In this document: positions 49,273-62,900 of the stretch, piece after piece
Position numbering within the stretch: the first letter of the stretch is position 1
Layout of the letters: each line of letters opens with the position of its first letter
NCBI GenBank assembly: GCA_013397695.1
Contig: VYZI01000029.1
Coordinates: 3,501,510-3,565,509, forward strand
Origin: Centropus unirufus
Lineage: Eukaryota; Chordata; Aves; Cuculiformes; Centropidae
Direction of reading: 5' to 3'
Length of the DNA stretch: 64,000 bases
Made by a program: the position numbers and the translations under genes
Notes under the pieces: generated by a model
Told to the model about the DNA's origin: nothing
The model's database searches: none
The model's input: only the letters and a program-made list of their open reading frames with translations

Positions 49273-52200
49273 GAAAAAATGTGGAGAAGGAATAGTTAAA
49301 TGTTATGTTTTGAGGGCTCTTTGGGTACATCAGTAAAAGAACACTTCTGATATGGTAATTTTGCATGTAGTGTGCATCCCTGACAGTGGCAAGGTGGCTT
49401 TAAAATTCTTTAAAAGAGAAATTTCAAGTGTAGGTGTGAACTCTGCGGGGTCACCGCAACATGAATAAAACAGTAGGTTATGAAAAACCTATAAAATGCT
49501 GTGCATAGGTACCTATTCCTAGGGACCTATGAACATTACAGTGAATACATCCGAAGTGTACTTTATCTCCATGCTCCTAGTTGTGAGGGGTCTGCAAAGT
49601 CTGGATGGTGTCCTCAAAAGCCTCTGCCAGTGACTGAACTTTGGCAAGTTTTGCTGCCTCTGTGTTCATGCTCTGTTCTGCAGTAAAACAGGTCTATGTA
49701 ATAACAGTAATATTGGCAAATTCTTTATTGAAGTAAGGGAAGTGAGTGGTAGATAGTTCTATAAATACAGATGTTTAAATATATGGACAGAAAAGCTACC
49801 CACTGCCTTAATGTGAAAAGAACTCCTACTGAAATTTGTGTTGCTCCGAAGGATTCTGCAGACTCGCCATACAACAGTCTGTATGTGTATAATACAGTGT
49901 TAATAGATTTGAAAATAAATATTGAAAATAAACTATGGGGTTCCACAGATTTAATGTGGGAATTGGCTTTAGTATCCTCATACTTTGGTGGGTTTTGTTA
50001 AATCGACCATTTAAACATGGCCAGTCATACCATGTAGAAGAGTGCTGGAGAATAGGATGCCACTAAATCATTAAAGTTATGTGCCAAAGGCTCGCACCAG
50101 TGTTCTTTTATCACCAAAATTGCCAGCAGACTTTGCAGAAGAAAAGCCCATGATCTGTATTCTTCCAGCATTGCCTGACATGCGCACATTTTAGTTAACA
50201 GTCCGCTAGTGGGATCATTTTGTAATAAACCCTTATTTTCTGAGGGATAACATTTACCTATAAACAAATCTAGGCTTCCAGCTGAACCTGTCCATGTGGA
50301 ACTGCAGTTTGTTTGTGTGTAGACTTGCTTGCACACATCTGTCATTTTTATATGTTTACATTTATAAAAATAGAGAAGAGGAAAGGATCTTTACTCTTGA
50401 GGAATAGCATTCTTCCCTCCAGTGCATTCTTCTGAAGTTAACATTTCATTTCAGAAGAAAATTGCACCCATTTTACAAAGCATGACAACCTGAAAGCTCA
50501 CACAGTAAGAAACACTTCTTACCTTCTGTAAGCTGTGAAAAGTTTTCAGATTATACTGTCATTTTAGAGCCTGCTGCCACAGTGCTGAAAAGCAGCATCA
50601 TTTGAGACGTATAGGAGAAAAACCCAGAATGAAAAATTCTTAACCGGTTTCCCTTCTGCTCCAAATCTGACTTAAAAAAATATAATAATCTTACAATATA
50701 AAAATGAAAACATAAAACTGGTAAATCTGAATGTTCTTAATCATGAGCTACTGTAAAAGTGAAATAGAAATTATTTTGGTGCCTCATATGCTAGGATATA
50801 AGCACATGCAAAATTTGCTGGGCAAAAGCTGAAATCTCCCACCTTCATTACTATTTAGAGGTCTGAGGCATCTAAGTGTTGCATTAAAATGAGTGCTTAT
50901 GAGCAGTAGAGTAAATTTGTTCTTGCTGCAGTTGGCAGTGGGCTAGCTCCAGTTTATTCAGTTGTTCATGTCAATGTGATCATATAGCCATTCTTGCTAC
51001 AAAATCAAATTAGTAGCAACGTGAGTTGTCTACTTCCCTCATTCCACCCACCCCCCAAAAATCTTCAAAGTATATTTGTTGAAGCGTTAAACTGATTTTC
51101 TTCAACACCCAGATAGATAGCAAGTGATGCTTAGAGTAAGCTGGTTGCCATCACAGAATCAGTTTGAGCTTTCATTTCATAACCAGCAGGACTCCTGTCA
51201 AAGTACTTTCCTGCCAGCCACTCAGTAAAACAAATGCAGGCTTGGCTCTTGACTTCAGTAGGAGTTGTAACCCAGCTGAATGTGGCTCCACTAAATGCAG
51301 GAGTGCACCTCATTGCTAAGAAAGCTGATAGGATCTTTAGGAAAGACGCTGCCAAGAAGTTAAAGTATCAGGAAGCAAGGCAGAAAACTTCATAGGAGGC
51401 TATTTATTTAATTAACATCCATTCACTGGAAAGAACAGCAATGGCTCATGGAACTGCGGGGTCACACCCCTTGGCTTCACGTCTCTTTTCTCCTGGTGCT
51501 CCTCCAGCACTGCCAAGTTTCAGCTAATGGCTGGAGCGAGATGCAGAGCCTGTCATATTTTCTAGGCTAACATGCAAGATGAATGGTGGCAATGCTTTTA
51601 AAGTCATTGGCAGTTTGGTGCTACTCCACTGCATCTTCGTGGTGTTGAATTCCAGTCCTCACCCATGCTACGCGGGGACATTGACAAAGTGAGTGGTTCT
51701 GTAGCATCCATGAGGGTTATCTTTAGAGATGTTCAACTGGAATTAAGTTCCCGTTTACTTCAGAGTAGTGCTGTCTCCTTTCCAAAGTAAAGAAAAGGCA
51801 AAGGAGGGAAACAGTGATTGACTAGATTAGTTTAAAGAAATGTCTACTGCAATCAACAACAAAGTTTAGGATTTTCCTATGCAGACAGAAAGGATATGTT
51901 TCCCTTCATGTATTTGGCTCCTTTCCCAAAGCTTTATATCAGTCTTTTTCTCTTGGGCTTATCTCTGAACCATTGCCATCTTCCACTGCTGAGCAAATCA
52001 CTTCACCTTCTGCCAGCAGGAGGATCTTCCTGCAGTAGCAGCAGCCTCACTCTGTATCAGGTCAGAGCCACCTCAGATAGGACATATTCCATCCACACAT
52101 GGCACAGAGCCCAGCTCACAGAGTTACACTGCACAGAAACGATATGGTGAGCAGTTACTGCTTGAGTAGCAACCTCAGAGCTATCTACCTTCTCCAGGTA

Positions 52201-53142
52201 GAGAAGAAAAGGGTATCAAGATAACATGAGCTTTCCTTACATGTGAAGCCCAAACAGCAGAAGCAAAACAGACTCTCTCCTGCATTAGTGCCATGTGAGA
52301 AAGGATTCTGCTCTGCTCTGCCACCACTTTCACTTTTCCTGGTGGTGATTCAGCTCTGATCCGCATCCCTGGTTTTTCCCAGGTCATAACAAACATGCTT
52401 TTTGCAAGGCAGGACATGTGAGATGCCTCTCTTCTTCCAAGGGAGGAGAGTAGTAGCTATTCATAGGCGTTGCTGGCTCAGACAGCTAATGGACAGATCA
52501 CAAAGATTGCCACCAATCTCCTTGCACCGTAGGCGCTCTTGCTCATCTTGCTTTTTGGCCAGCGGTAATGTGAAGGGGTAGTAAAGCATAACCATTTGTG
52601 ACTCTCTAAAGTGTAGTAGTTTGTAATGGTTCAGGCTACTTCTGTGCAATTCCTGTCCTGCAGAAACACTTTCAGGCTTTCTAGCCCCCTTCTGGGGGCA
52701 AAGAGAAGAGGGTTGATTTGATCTGGTTTGATTTTAGGACTATGTAAAATTGTGTGGGACAAACCTGTGTTTAATTTTACCCAAACTATTGCTTGCGGAG
52801 CATCTGAGGATACGTGGATGATAAACACTACACGAGAGCTACCTCCTCTTAAAATGACATGAGGCAACATCAGGAACTTGCCTTCTGGGATCCAAAGTTC
52901 AAATCAGTGAAAGAAATATGAAAATGGGGAGTTTGGGCCCTTTATTTAAAAAGCTTGAATTTTTCATACATGGACAGAATGTAATGTTTGTGCCTGAACT
53001 AGTAGCCTTCATTCCTGACTGTTGTGTGATAGCTTTAGTTTGTTTGACATCTTCTCTTTTTCAATGTTGTGAGTTTCTTACTTTCTTTTCCCTCCCCCTC
53101 CCACCCTTCCCCCAACTCTTTTTTTTTCTTCTTGCGATTTAG

Positions 53143-53352
53143 AAATCAAGTTCCTCTACCACAACTGGAGAGAAGATCACAAAGGTCTATGAACTAGGAA
53201 ATGAGCCGGAGCGCAAGATGTGGGTTGATCGGTACCTCACGTTCATGGAGGAGAGGGGCACGCCTGTGGCCAGTCTGCCAGCTGTGGGCAAGAAGCCTCT
53301 GGACCTGTTCAGGCTCTATGTCTGTGTCAAAGAGATTGGAGGTTTAGCACAG
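53143..53352 (+). CDS. ARID1B: ARID1B exon F: first half of the ARID DNA-binding domain
   Basis: Internal coding exon of 210 nt (70 codons, phase 0 on both sides) between cttgcgatttag and GTGAGG. Residues 1-20 are a basic/Ser/Thr lead-in (KSSSSTTTGEKITKVYELGN). From about residue 21 the ARID begins: EPERKMWVDRYLTFMEERGT, then the turn LPAVGKKPLDLFRLY and the helix VCVKEIGGLAQ. The ARID (AT-rich interaction domain) is a helical DNA-binding fold; in the BAF250 family it binds DNA with little sequence preference. The exon ends at Gln, and the next begins VNKNKKW, so the intron splits the domain. Skipping this exon would keep the reading frame but remove about half of the ARID. This is the most conserved stretch in the window. 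Confidence 0.98.
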
Positions 53353-56300
53353 GTGAGGCAAAACTACTTGAAACTGAACCTTTTGAAGAGGTGGTGGACA
53401 TTTTTTTCTTGAGTACTTCATGCTGGTTACATTTTCTGCCTTGACAACATTGTTGAAGAAAATAGAGATTTGTGCTTTAATGTTTGTCTGGACTTAATTT
53501 TGGGCTGCATAATCGCCCTTAAACTCTACAGTTTGGATCAAAGTTCACCATTTCTATGGGCAAGTGAAATTGTTACCTGTTTAGGTGAATTCAATAATGG
53601 CACTAAGAGAAGAAAAGAGGAAAAGGCCATTGGATCAAAGTTGAGAGTGAGAAACAGGTGATAGAGATAAAAGGAAAAGGAGATTTTGAAATCCATCCTT
53701 CGCGGTCAGGGATACTGCCTTTAGGATAAATCAATTCACCTCTCCAGAGAGATGGCAGATGTATTCTTGAAATGCAGTCATTTGTCCCAAGCCTTTCATC
53801 TCCAAGTCTCTCTGTGTGGTTCTTAGACACAGACTGTGCTTTCCCTGGGTTTGGGAAATGCTTACAGGATATTTTGGGTTGCCTTACTAACATAATGATT
53901 ACAAGGAAAAGGTGAATCACTTAATTGAGATGAAGGAAAATGAAAGTAAGAAGATCTGAGAATCAAAATGTCACAGAGAGAAGAAAGAGCTTTGTTTTAT
54001 GTTCCCACCAGTTAACTGGAAGTTTTACAAAGGCGTGCTTGGAAATGGCATGTGAGTTCTGTGAGATTGACAGCCACGGAGCAAAACTAAATGGTTCATT
54101 GTCTACTACCCTCAAAAGTGAAAGCAGGAGAAAATGGTCAGTGTTTGCACCCTTAGATTTTGTATTTGGAGTCTTCTGTCCTTGCCTGATGCTTTTACAA
54201 AGCATCCCTTGCATCTAGGAGCTAGAAGCTACTGTCACATGCCGAGACCAATAATTCCTGTGGATTTAAGAACTTCTCTGGGTGTTCAGTGCTTTGCAAG
54301 ATGAGGTCTTAAACACAGATGTACAGATAAATATGTATCTGCAATATTTAATATAAAATAAGTATTGAACATTTAAATAGACACAATTTTACCCTAGTTA
54401 CAAAATCTGAGCTCATAAAGATGGCAAAAGATTGTATCCTCAGAAAGAGAGCACTTTTTGGTAATCTGTGTTGTTAGCTCAAGAAAGAAATGACCAACAT
54501 CACTTAGTACTAGTTTCAATGCTGTTTTTAATAGTACACCTCACAACATAGGATTTGACTAATGAATTAAATCATTGGCCCTGCAAGTCCAGAGAATTTA
54601 GGTGTTCCTGTTATTAAAGGAAGGCAGAGAAACCTAATACAGTTAACCTTGCCAGTTGTTAAATGCTGTATATGGGCAGGAGATGTTTTCCTGACATTTT
54701 TAGAGATCAACTCATGCCCCTCAGCATCATAAAGATTTGATTACTTTTAGCTCAGAAACTTTATTACAGGTAAATTGCATCTGCTCTGCCACGTACAGTG
54801 CAATTGTGCCCATAGTATGACTTAGCATCAAAAATTAAGCAAGATGCGGGGCAGATGGCAAATTCTAGTCATTCATGCTTGCTTACTATGGAATTTTATT
54901 TTATTTTGGGACACTCGGTGATAATTTGCAGTGACAGACATTATGCATTGCCAGAGAATAGGTGCTGTTCTCTTAGACTGATTTTTGAAAGAACTTGAGT
55001 TATACGTGCACATGCTTCAGTACTGGTAAAAAAAATGACAGTTAAAGGCTACTGATTTTGCTGATGTGCTCACAGGAACGATCACCATGTTTATCTCTTT
55101 GGGGCCACTGAGAGGTGCGGAGCTCTGCTTGCTGAGGTTTATTCGAATGCATCTGTGTGCTGCTCTCCTTGAAAAGCTGTTGCTCCAAGTGCTGCACTCC
55201 ACACCTCCTGATTCTGCCCGGAGAGGGGCGAGTAGAGCTGTGCAGCAGTGGTGCATATTCTTCATCTCAATAGTTGCAGTTGATGGGGTCCCAACACGCA
55301 CAGACCAGCTGTGGACAGTCTTGTTTTAAATGCCAATATACTGGGCATTTAGATATGAATGTTTGTTTGCTTCGTGCAACGTGTTCATTATGCACCACTT
55401 AGCTGTAAGTCAGTAGGCACAAAGGGCTGCGTAAATGGATTTCAAGCCTCAACAGGGGCAGTTTATGAAAATCTTGTCTCCTTTAACTCCTGGGTTACTG
55501 CAGGATGTACCAGAAAAATAAAAGAACTTGGCATAGTCATACCAACCTGCTTGCTATTAATGCTATCCTCAAAAGGTCTTTGCTGACTGGCAGCAGTTAC
55601 GGTGTTATTAAACACTGAGAGAAATGTAAGAAATGTTTCCTTTGCTGGCACGGGAGCTTAGGAACAGTATGGCTAATGATAACCTTTGCAACTATACAAG
55701 TTAAGTTGGAGTCATTAAAATCTCAGGCCAAGTAGCAGTTCTCATGGTGTGCAAGAATCGGGATTCTTCCCCAACAAATGCTGAGATGCTCAGACGTTTA
55801 AAGCTCATTTATTTCAGCGCTGCTTCCTCTCCTTGGATCATACCTAGCAATTGCACAACTGGTTGAATGAACTTTGGGCCATCAGATATTGCAGCAAGAA
55901 TACTGGCTGCGATAAGTGGTACAGCTGAGCGAGCCGGTGGCTTCATCTAGGGTGACAAATGAACTTCACTCTTATTACAGGTCAGCTGTGTTTGAGGAAG
56001 TCATGAACAGAGTCTTTCAATATTCTCAGCCCTACACTGCAAACAACGCTGAGAGTGGAGTTGTATAGTCAGCACTGTAATACAGAGTATTGCTGGGCTA
56101 ACCCTGTGTGTTTGAAGTCCGCCTTAATTAATTAAGGAGGCTCGCTTCACTCTGCCTCTCATCTAGCCAAAGGATCATCGATCTGTCCCTGCAAGACGCC
56201 CTAAAGCGAAAGGACTTGAATGAGGAATTATAGGCTGAACTGTTTGACAGCTGGTGACTATTTTGGAGAAAAATTTATTTTTCATATCAGTGCTCAAACA

Positions 56301-56734
56301 CTTAAATTGCAGAATAATGCTGTTGTTGCTTTCTAAATTAGTTTTTAGACGCTGCTTTTTAATTAGAATGAGGTGGGTGCAGGTGGGTGTTGGAGAGGGG
56401 GAGAATAAGCATGAATGTGCTTGGAGATGGATTGCTAACTGAAGAGCATAGGCCTGGGAGAGGTGCAAGGCATTTAAATGGTGCACCATGCAGAAAACTC
56501 CACAAGCAAAGCTTTTTATGTAGCTATCAGCAGGTTCCTTAATGGTTTCATAACTGCAAACGCTGTCTATGCATTACTGTGTGTGGGATTTTTTTGCATT
56601 TTTTTTTACAGGAAAATAAAAAAGTAAACCAATACATTAAGTGCTTTTTTTTTTCCCTTTTTTTTTCTTTATTTTTGTCTCCTGACTTAAGCCACGTCGC
56701 TGCAAACCGATGATTTTGCCATTTGTTTTGCTAG
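53353..56734 (+). other. ARID1B: ARID1B intron F-G (3382 nt), inside the ARID domain
   Basis: The intron runs from GTGAGG to tttgttttgctag. It contains a perfect 16-bp TTAA-rich palindrome at 56122-56137 and T-rich tracts near 56590-56670. The open frames at 55066-55329 and 53603-53920 have no recognisable family. I see no transposon. Confidence 0.9.
56122..56137. promoter_or_regulatory. Perfect palindrome with overlapping TAATTA homeodomain-type cores
   Basis: CCTTAATTAATTAAGG is identical to its own reverse complement and contains two overlapping TTAATTAA sites and TAATTAATTA. Such paired TAAT cores are the classic site for homeodomain proteins. The flanks are more GC-rich and not repetitive, so it could be part of a conserved intronic enhancer. 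That is inference, with no conservation data. Confidence 0.3.
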
Positions 56735-56939
56735 GTTAATAAAAACAAGAAGTGGCGTGAGCTGGCAACCACCTTGAACGTTGGCACTTCGAGCAGCGCA
56801 GCCAGCTCTCTGAAAAAACAATACATTCAGTACCTGTTTGCCTTCGAGTGCAAGATTGAGCGAGGGGAGGAGCCCCCTCCAGAAGTCTTCAGCACTGGAG
56901 ACACCAAGAAGCAACCTAAGATTCAGCCGCCATCTCCTG
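56735..56939 (+). CDS. ARID1B: ARID1B exon G: second half of the ARID DNA-binding domain
   Basis: Internal coding exon of 205 nt (68 codons plus one base) between tttgttttgctag and GTAAGT. It opens with VNKNKKWRELATTLNVGTSS, containing the ARID hallmark Trp in KKWRELA. Next comes SAASSLKKQYIQYLFAFECK, the C-terminal ARID helix, and then IERGEEPPPEVFSTGDTKK. The last residues (QPKIQPPSP) leave the domain for the next disordered segment. The final base G starts an Ala codon in mammals, consistent with the phase here. The change TTLNVG for the mammalian TNLNVG, as I recall it, is minor. The following exon, which in mammals starts with a Gln/Thr/Pro-rich block, is not in the window. Confidence 0.98.
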
Positions 56940-59900
56940 GTAAGTAAAAAAAACTGCAACCTCTTACACAACCATTTTTTTTGAATGCAAAAGGTATTAG
57001 GTTGCAGTTTATATATTTAGAAGCAGTTCTTGCTAATGCTGGACAAAGGACAAGGATACATCTGTTGTTGGCATCTTGTTTTCAAACTTGGAGCTACCTC
57101 CTGAGTCAAGTCCCATTTAACTCTGAAGGGCCATCCGCAGTCATGTGTCTGGTTTGTCGTTGCTCGCTCTAACATATAAAGACACGTGTGCCAGCATACA
57201 CTTAATATTCAGAGTTAGGTTGGCACAGTGAAAAGAATAGCACTCTGCACGGATGGGCTCGTGCTTGTAAGACAGGAGGCAGCTGGTACTAAAGGGACCA
57301 TCCTTTTGTCTGAAGATCAGATTGGGTTACCTGCCCCGACAAGCTATTCAAGCTAACAAGTTCGTTGCTGTGACTGGGGCTGCATCTTTAACACAAGTGT
57401 TGGTCAGCAAAGCTTCAGTCGGAGTCAGGATGGCAGATGCTGGACTGATCAGTGGGTCTCAGATGGCTGCTCTGAAACCGCTCATGTTGAATGTGTGGCA
57501 GATGGACAGAGTTGAGAGTATGGTGTTTCCCCACTGCCAGACCTCGAGGTTCGGAAGCACACTCTCCGGCCTTTTGTTGCTAATGCTGTATGTCAGAGAA
57601 GTCGTTAGCATCACTGTCTTTATCTTCTTGTCTGAAAGAATGGACCTGGAAATGCTTGATTTTGGCTGTTCTTTTTGCACATACAGTGTGGTGTTTGAAA
57701 CCACACTATCTTCTTTCTAAATTAATTCAGCTTAGGACTCTCAAGACTGGATAGTCACGAGTAATATTCAAGGCAGGAAAATTTTTTTTAGTCTTAGTAT
57801 TTTAAGTACATAGGAAAAGATACAGTGAGAATTAGTCTATGATGTTGACATCTGAATTGATTACCCATGGAAGAGGAAATATTTCCTTTGATTTGCTGGT
57901 TATTAGACTTTTCTGGCCAACAAAATAATTTTGTTAATTCCTACTTTCACAATTATTGTTAGGCAGACTGTCTTCTTTTATTGCCAAGAGCATATCATTC
58001 CTGGAATGTTTACAGCAGTTTCATGCATTAGAAGGCAGTATTAGGAAAGTATTAAATACTTTATTTCTGTTGGTGCAGCTCACTGGATGAAAATGGGGAG
58101 TGAGGCAAGTCAGGGAGCCAGCAAATTCTCCAGGCAGTTTTGAGGCTGCATGGCTCCAGGTTAAAGAATTCCAATTAAGGATACCAGAAAATTGCTAAGA
58201 CCTTTCTAGTCATATAATACAGTTCTTGCTTTTATAAGATCATTTGTTATGATAGCGCTTTGTCAATACAGAAGAAGATTAAGGCAATAAGGCTTAAATC
58301 TTGCATCCTGGTGTATTTAGTGTTGGGATTTTGGGGAGTGCTTGGTTAAAATATTTCTAGGTACATCTCCTTGTGTAATAACTTAAATGTTATGCTCACC
58401 TTGTAAACATCTAGCATTATCAGGTTCCCCAGTGCTGATTATTTAATAGGGAGAATAACTAGATTACTTTGCAGGGCAAGTTTAGAAGATGAGGAAAAAT
58501 ACTTGGTACTAGAAATAAAATGAAGCCTGTAGTCCAAATGTTTATCTGTCTGAAACAAGCATAGAGTGTCCTCAATGTGCGCCACTGCAAAAAATAAAAG
58601 ACACTGGATGTGCATACCACCTCCTGGGAAGGTTGGTAAGGAGAGCTGAAAAAAATAAGGAGGGTGAAGAGGAAATTCATCTGTTTCTCAAACTAAACAG
58701 CAATGCTAAAAAAAGAAAGGCTTTTGCTTTGCTCTCTCCTTCCTTACCCCTCTCCCTCCTTCATTGCCCTCAATAATTGGTTTGGAGATAATCACTCTAA
58801 ATGGGCTGAATTTTGAGGCCTTTATTTAAATATGTAAACCTGAAACAAAGCAATAGAAATGTCAGAGGTACCACTTTTAGAGGGCCCTTTTGCATCATGG
58901 AATTACAGATGAAAATGGTGAAGTCCAAGTTTAAATTTATCATAACATTCAAACAAGCTGTCTGAGAGGAGAACTGAAACTATTTTTCTAAAAGAAAAAC
59001 ACAGCAGGACATAGAGACTAGAAGAGGGGGAAGGAAGCAAAGATCTCAAGGTTTGTTTTGTTGGCGAGAAAAGAGCTCGTGTCACTGAATGGACTGCCCT
59101 TCTGTACCGAGAAAGGCTTTCCCAGTGTGTATCAACTTTAGTACATGAAATCCTGCTGAGGTATAGATGTTGCAGAGAGTACAAGCCTGTTCTCTTTAAT
59201 AGTCAGCTTTTTTTCTTGCTCTTTTTCCTTTAGTACATACCAACATTAACATTTTAACTGCACAAAAGAAGCAGAGTTGTAGATGTGCTTTAGATAATCT
59301 GTTACTCAGGCATTCAGCGGAACCGGAGCCCAAGACAAGAAACAGTAGCTTCCAAAGGTCCTTGCTTTAACATTGTGCAGTTAGCTCCGTGTAGGCAGAG
59401 CCACTTTGAAACCAAATCCCTTTGCAGAATGGTAGTTACAGTATCAGGCCTGAAGTTAATTCTGATTGAAAAAGCAGAGGAACTGGTCTCAGAGGGGACA
59501 GCGTTCTGTTTTGTCCACTTCTAACCAGCTGATGCTACGAAATCAGGGTTATGATATTTTAGATCAGCTCATCTTCATAAAACTTTTAAACATAAATATT
59601 TCAGTTGCATAAAAGAATATATAGGGAATGTATATAAAAATGTACAGGGGCTGGCAGCTTTCATGATACACAGAAGGTTTCAGTTCCTCTGTGGATGTTG
59701 TTTCCCAGGTAGATGTTAGGCAAGGTCGGAGTATGGTGTCAAGCAGTTCAGAGCAAATCAGTTGTGGCAGATGCCCTACATCCAAGGAATGATTATGTGA
59801 CTGCCTCTCACACGGCCTTTGGATTGCAATCATAGAGGGAATGCTAGGAAACAGTACAACCACCATAGTGATGAGATTCCCATAGAAGAACCTGGTCAAG

Positions 59901-62900
59901 GAAAGGATGCAAGGTACAAGTCAAATTTGTGGGACTGCAAAGCAGTGGTCTGTGTCCATTTGCTTGTAGCACTGTATTTAGGATTCTCCCATCAATTCTG
60001 CTTTTTACGGCATCGTTAGTAAGGTAAGTAGTATGTAAAGGAGTAAATAATTTAGTGTCCTATGCAGTGCAATTCAGAATAGTGTCAGCAATTACAAAAA
60101 GTTGAAAAAAAAGGAGTAAGGGTAGAGCAGCAAAGTGACAGGCTGGTTGGCTTTGTTCAATAGAGGTTTGCACAGTAGCCAAGGTGTTAGAGGTAGAATT
60201 ACCTGCCTTACCGTAATAAATGTTCTGGCGTTATACCACTGTCAGAACCTCTTCTGCTCCTTCCTAAGACTCCCAGGGAAAGATAAGGGCCTGAATGTGT
60301 TTTAGTGTGGCTTCCAGCCCTCTGAGGCTGTGAGAACTGCATGAGGTAGGTTGAGGCCTTTGTATCACAGCTGAAATCGGCCTGGGTTGCATTGGACCAG
60401 CAGCAGATGCCGAATGACAAGCTAGCTATTAGAGGACCCCCGCTGGCCTTATGTCCTGATTGTTGGGTCTGTGCCACAGTCCGTGTCAACTGTTGACTGC
60501 TTTTTTGCTGCGTCGACAATCCCTCAGAGAGAGAGAAAGGAACTGCAGGTCTTCATAAGCATCATTCCAGGACTCAAGGGCTTTCCACAAGTGGGCACAA
60601 AGGCAGAATGCTCTTCCTGTCATGCGTGTTTGATAGTTTTGACCAAAGCATGCACAAAGTACGTGGTAAGTTCTAAATGTAATTTGGGGGGCCATTGTGC
60701 TAAGCACTAACAGGTGCCCGAGAACAAATTTCAAAAAAGCATAAGTGTGAAGGAGTTCTTTTCCATTGCTGTACTCCAGCACGTATGTAGTTGTGTATGC
60801 ATGACTCTCACAATTAGAGACCGAGCAGTTTATCCTATGCTGAGTGAACAGGATGGCCACAGTGATACAGCTGAGGATGCTCCTGAGAATGCTCAGCAGC
60901 TGATCCAGATGTCAATGGAGATTTCATTACAGCAAACCTGGAAAATCATGTGCCTGTGTTGGAAAGAAAAAGCAGAGCACAGCAAGTGTGTTCCCTGTGT
61001 TTCCTTGGCAGCAGAGAAACAAGACGTGAGGAGGGGGCTGGCGGGGGGATGCGACACACCACCGCACGACACAGCCTTTCCATGAGTGCCTCTGTAACCC
61101 AACCCGTCCGTCTCTGCTGGCGGGTGGCTGTCTGAAGTGCTATTATTAGCAGGCAGGTGATGTCATGGAGTGTGTCATGAGGCCAGCCAGGGAATCCCCA
61201 CGGAAAACCAGTGGGTGAGGGGTCGGGAGGGGTGGACAGGGAGACAGGAATAGTGCCCCCATGCTTACACCCTCACCCACCAAGGTGGGGGGGGATCCTG
61301 CAGCAGCCAGCAGCCCCCAGCCCGGCTGAACTGGGGTACTGGGTTCATGCTGTGTAAATTATCTTCCCAGCGTGGCGGCTGGCTGTGCCCTCTGAAGTAT
61401 GTGAATGTACTTAACCTTCAGTAACCTTTCCATTGTTTACTTTAGAGTATAGATTTGTAGCTTCTGGCAAAAGGTAGGGATATCCTAGAAAGCATGTCAG
61501 GCCTCATATTAAAGGAGTTTCAAGCGGCTGGTGGTTTGTTTTTTTTCCTAAAGAGAAAAATCGGTGGTAAGAGAAAGATTTTGGTTTGGTTTGGATTTTA
61601 ACTGCATACTTCTGTTCTGGTAAATAAAGTGTCTTTCCTGAAAGCAGTACTTGCTGCCATGCAGGCTTTGCAAGGAAAAAGCCATGCTGGTGCCATAATT
61701 CCATGCTGCTGAGAATAACGTGTGCCGTTGAGTGAACTGTGGGAGAGTTTGTGTGACCTCACCTTCTCACTGAAAAAGATGTTCAGTTTATTTCATTTTG
61801 TATGGATTTTCTATTGTTAAAAGCATATTCTTACAAATCTGTTATGACACTTGAAAGACAAGTGTTGCTTAGGTGTGGATGTGAGATGCAGAATTCAGTA
61901 GTTGTGTACACACAGGTTTCTTTCCTGGGCATCCCCAAGTCATCTGCAGAATCATGCAAGCAGAGATAATGTATTCTAAAAGAGCACTGTTGTTTGTCTT
62001 CCTTCTTAGTTCTTTGTTTAATATTTAAGCTTACAAAGGACTTTAAAAGATACATTTCCTATTTCAGGATGTCCACCAAAATTAAATATATACCATAATA
62101 AAACCCCTGCAAGGATAGATGTAAAAAATTCAGCTTAGCAAATGTAAAATTGAAGGTGAAATGTGAAAAAGGAATATGGTACTTTCTTACAAAGAGGGGG
62201 TTTTTTTGTATTCTTTACTAGAAGACATTGCAAAGTAGCAATGTGTGCAAAATGTATGTGTGAGAGACCATGTGTGCACATGCTATATCCAAACTCTTTG
62301 AAGTATATTGCTTTAATGGAATTCAAGTGCTCAAAGGTTAGAAGTGCCAAAAGTGAGATATAATCTCTGCAATCTTAATTATGTTTCCTTGTGCATATAC
62401 AGTTCAATACACTTAATTAGGCAGTCACACTGAAATTTTTTCCATGGAACGTCCGTGTCATTCAGTACACAGAATGTACAGTACACAGCCCTGACTTGTA
62501 CCGCCGTTTTCAACCAGGCTCAGAGAGTTTTAGGTTTACTCCTTGATTTTTCTCATCTTTACCACAACTGTATTTGGGAGCTTTAAAAAGTATAAATCAG
62601 CCTTTGTGATGCTTTGTGATATGAGAGGGAAAGTAGTATGATTCCCATTCTACAGAAGAGGAACTGGGCTACCAAAAAATTTACAACATGGATATCCACT
62701 AATTCTGGGTGCCGCTTTTCTAAGTTTTGCCATGATCACATCTGTTGCCCTACATGATCTGCACAGCTGTAAACACCATCTCTAAACAGACTCTGAGAAA
62801 ATGAACTGACATCTAAGAACCTCAGGTGGAAAATTTAACAGTGTTGAACCCTTCGTCTCTTTATCCAGCCACTTGTGGTTCTCCCCCTGTTCTTTAACCC

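Larger units (their letters stand above)
47223..53142 (+). other. ARID1B: ARID1B intron E-F (5920 nt)
   Basis: The intron runs from GTAAGT to cttgcgatttag, which follows a long pyrimidine tract at about 53091-53132. It contains a palindromic MITE-like element at 47355-47449, an AT-rich run near 48040-48105, and an unassigned antisense open frame at 48919-49272. A stretch at about 51180-51310 contains 'gacttcagtaggagttgtaa', a core I associate with very old amniote repeats, but it is too decayed to call. The rest shows nothing recognisable. Confidence 0.88.

Noticed and set aside
51180..51310. Possible ancient amniote repeat containing a 'gacttcagtagg' core
   Set aside because: Too diverged to call by eye and no clear termini; mentioned only within the intron entry.
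57322..57720. 132-codon + strand open frame after exon G
   Set aside because: Does not match the known next segment of BAF250b; no acceptor in the right phase; no family recognised.
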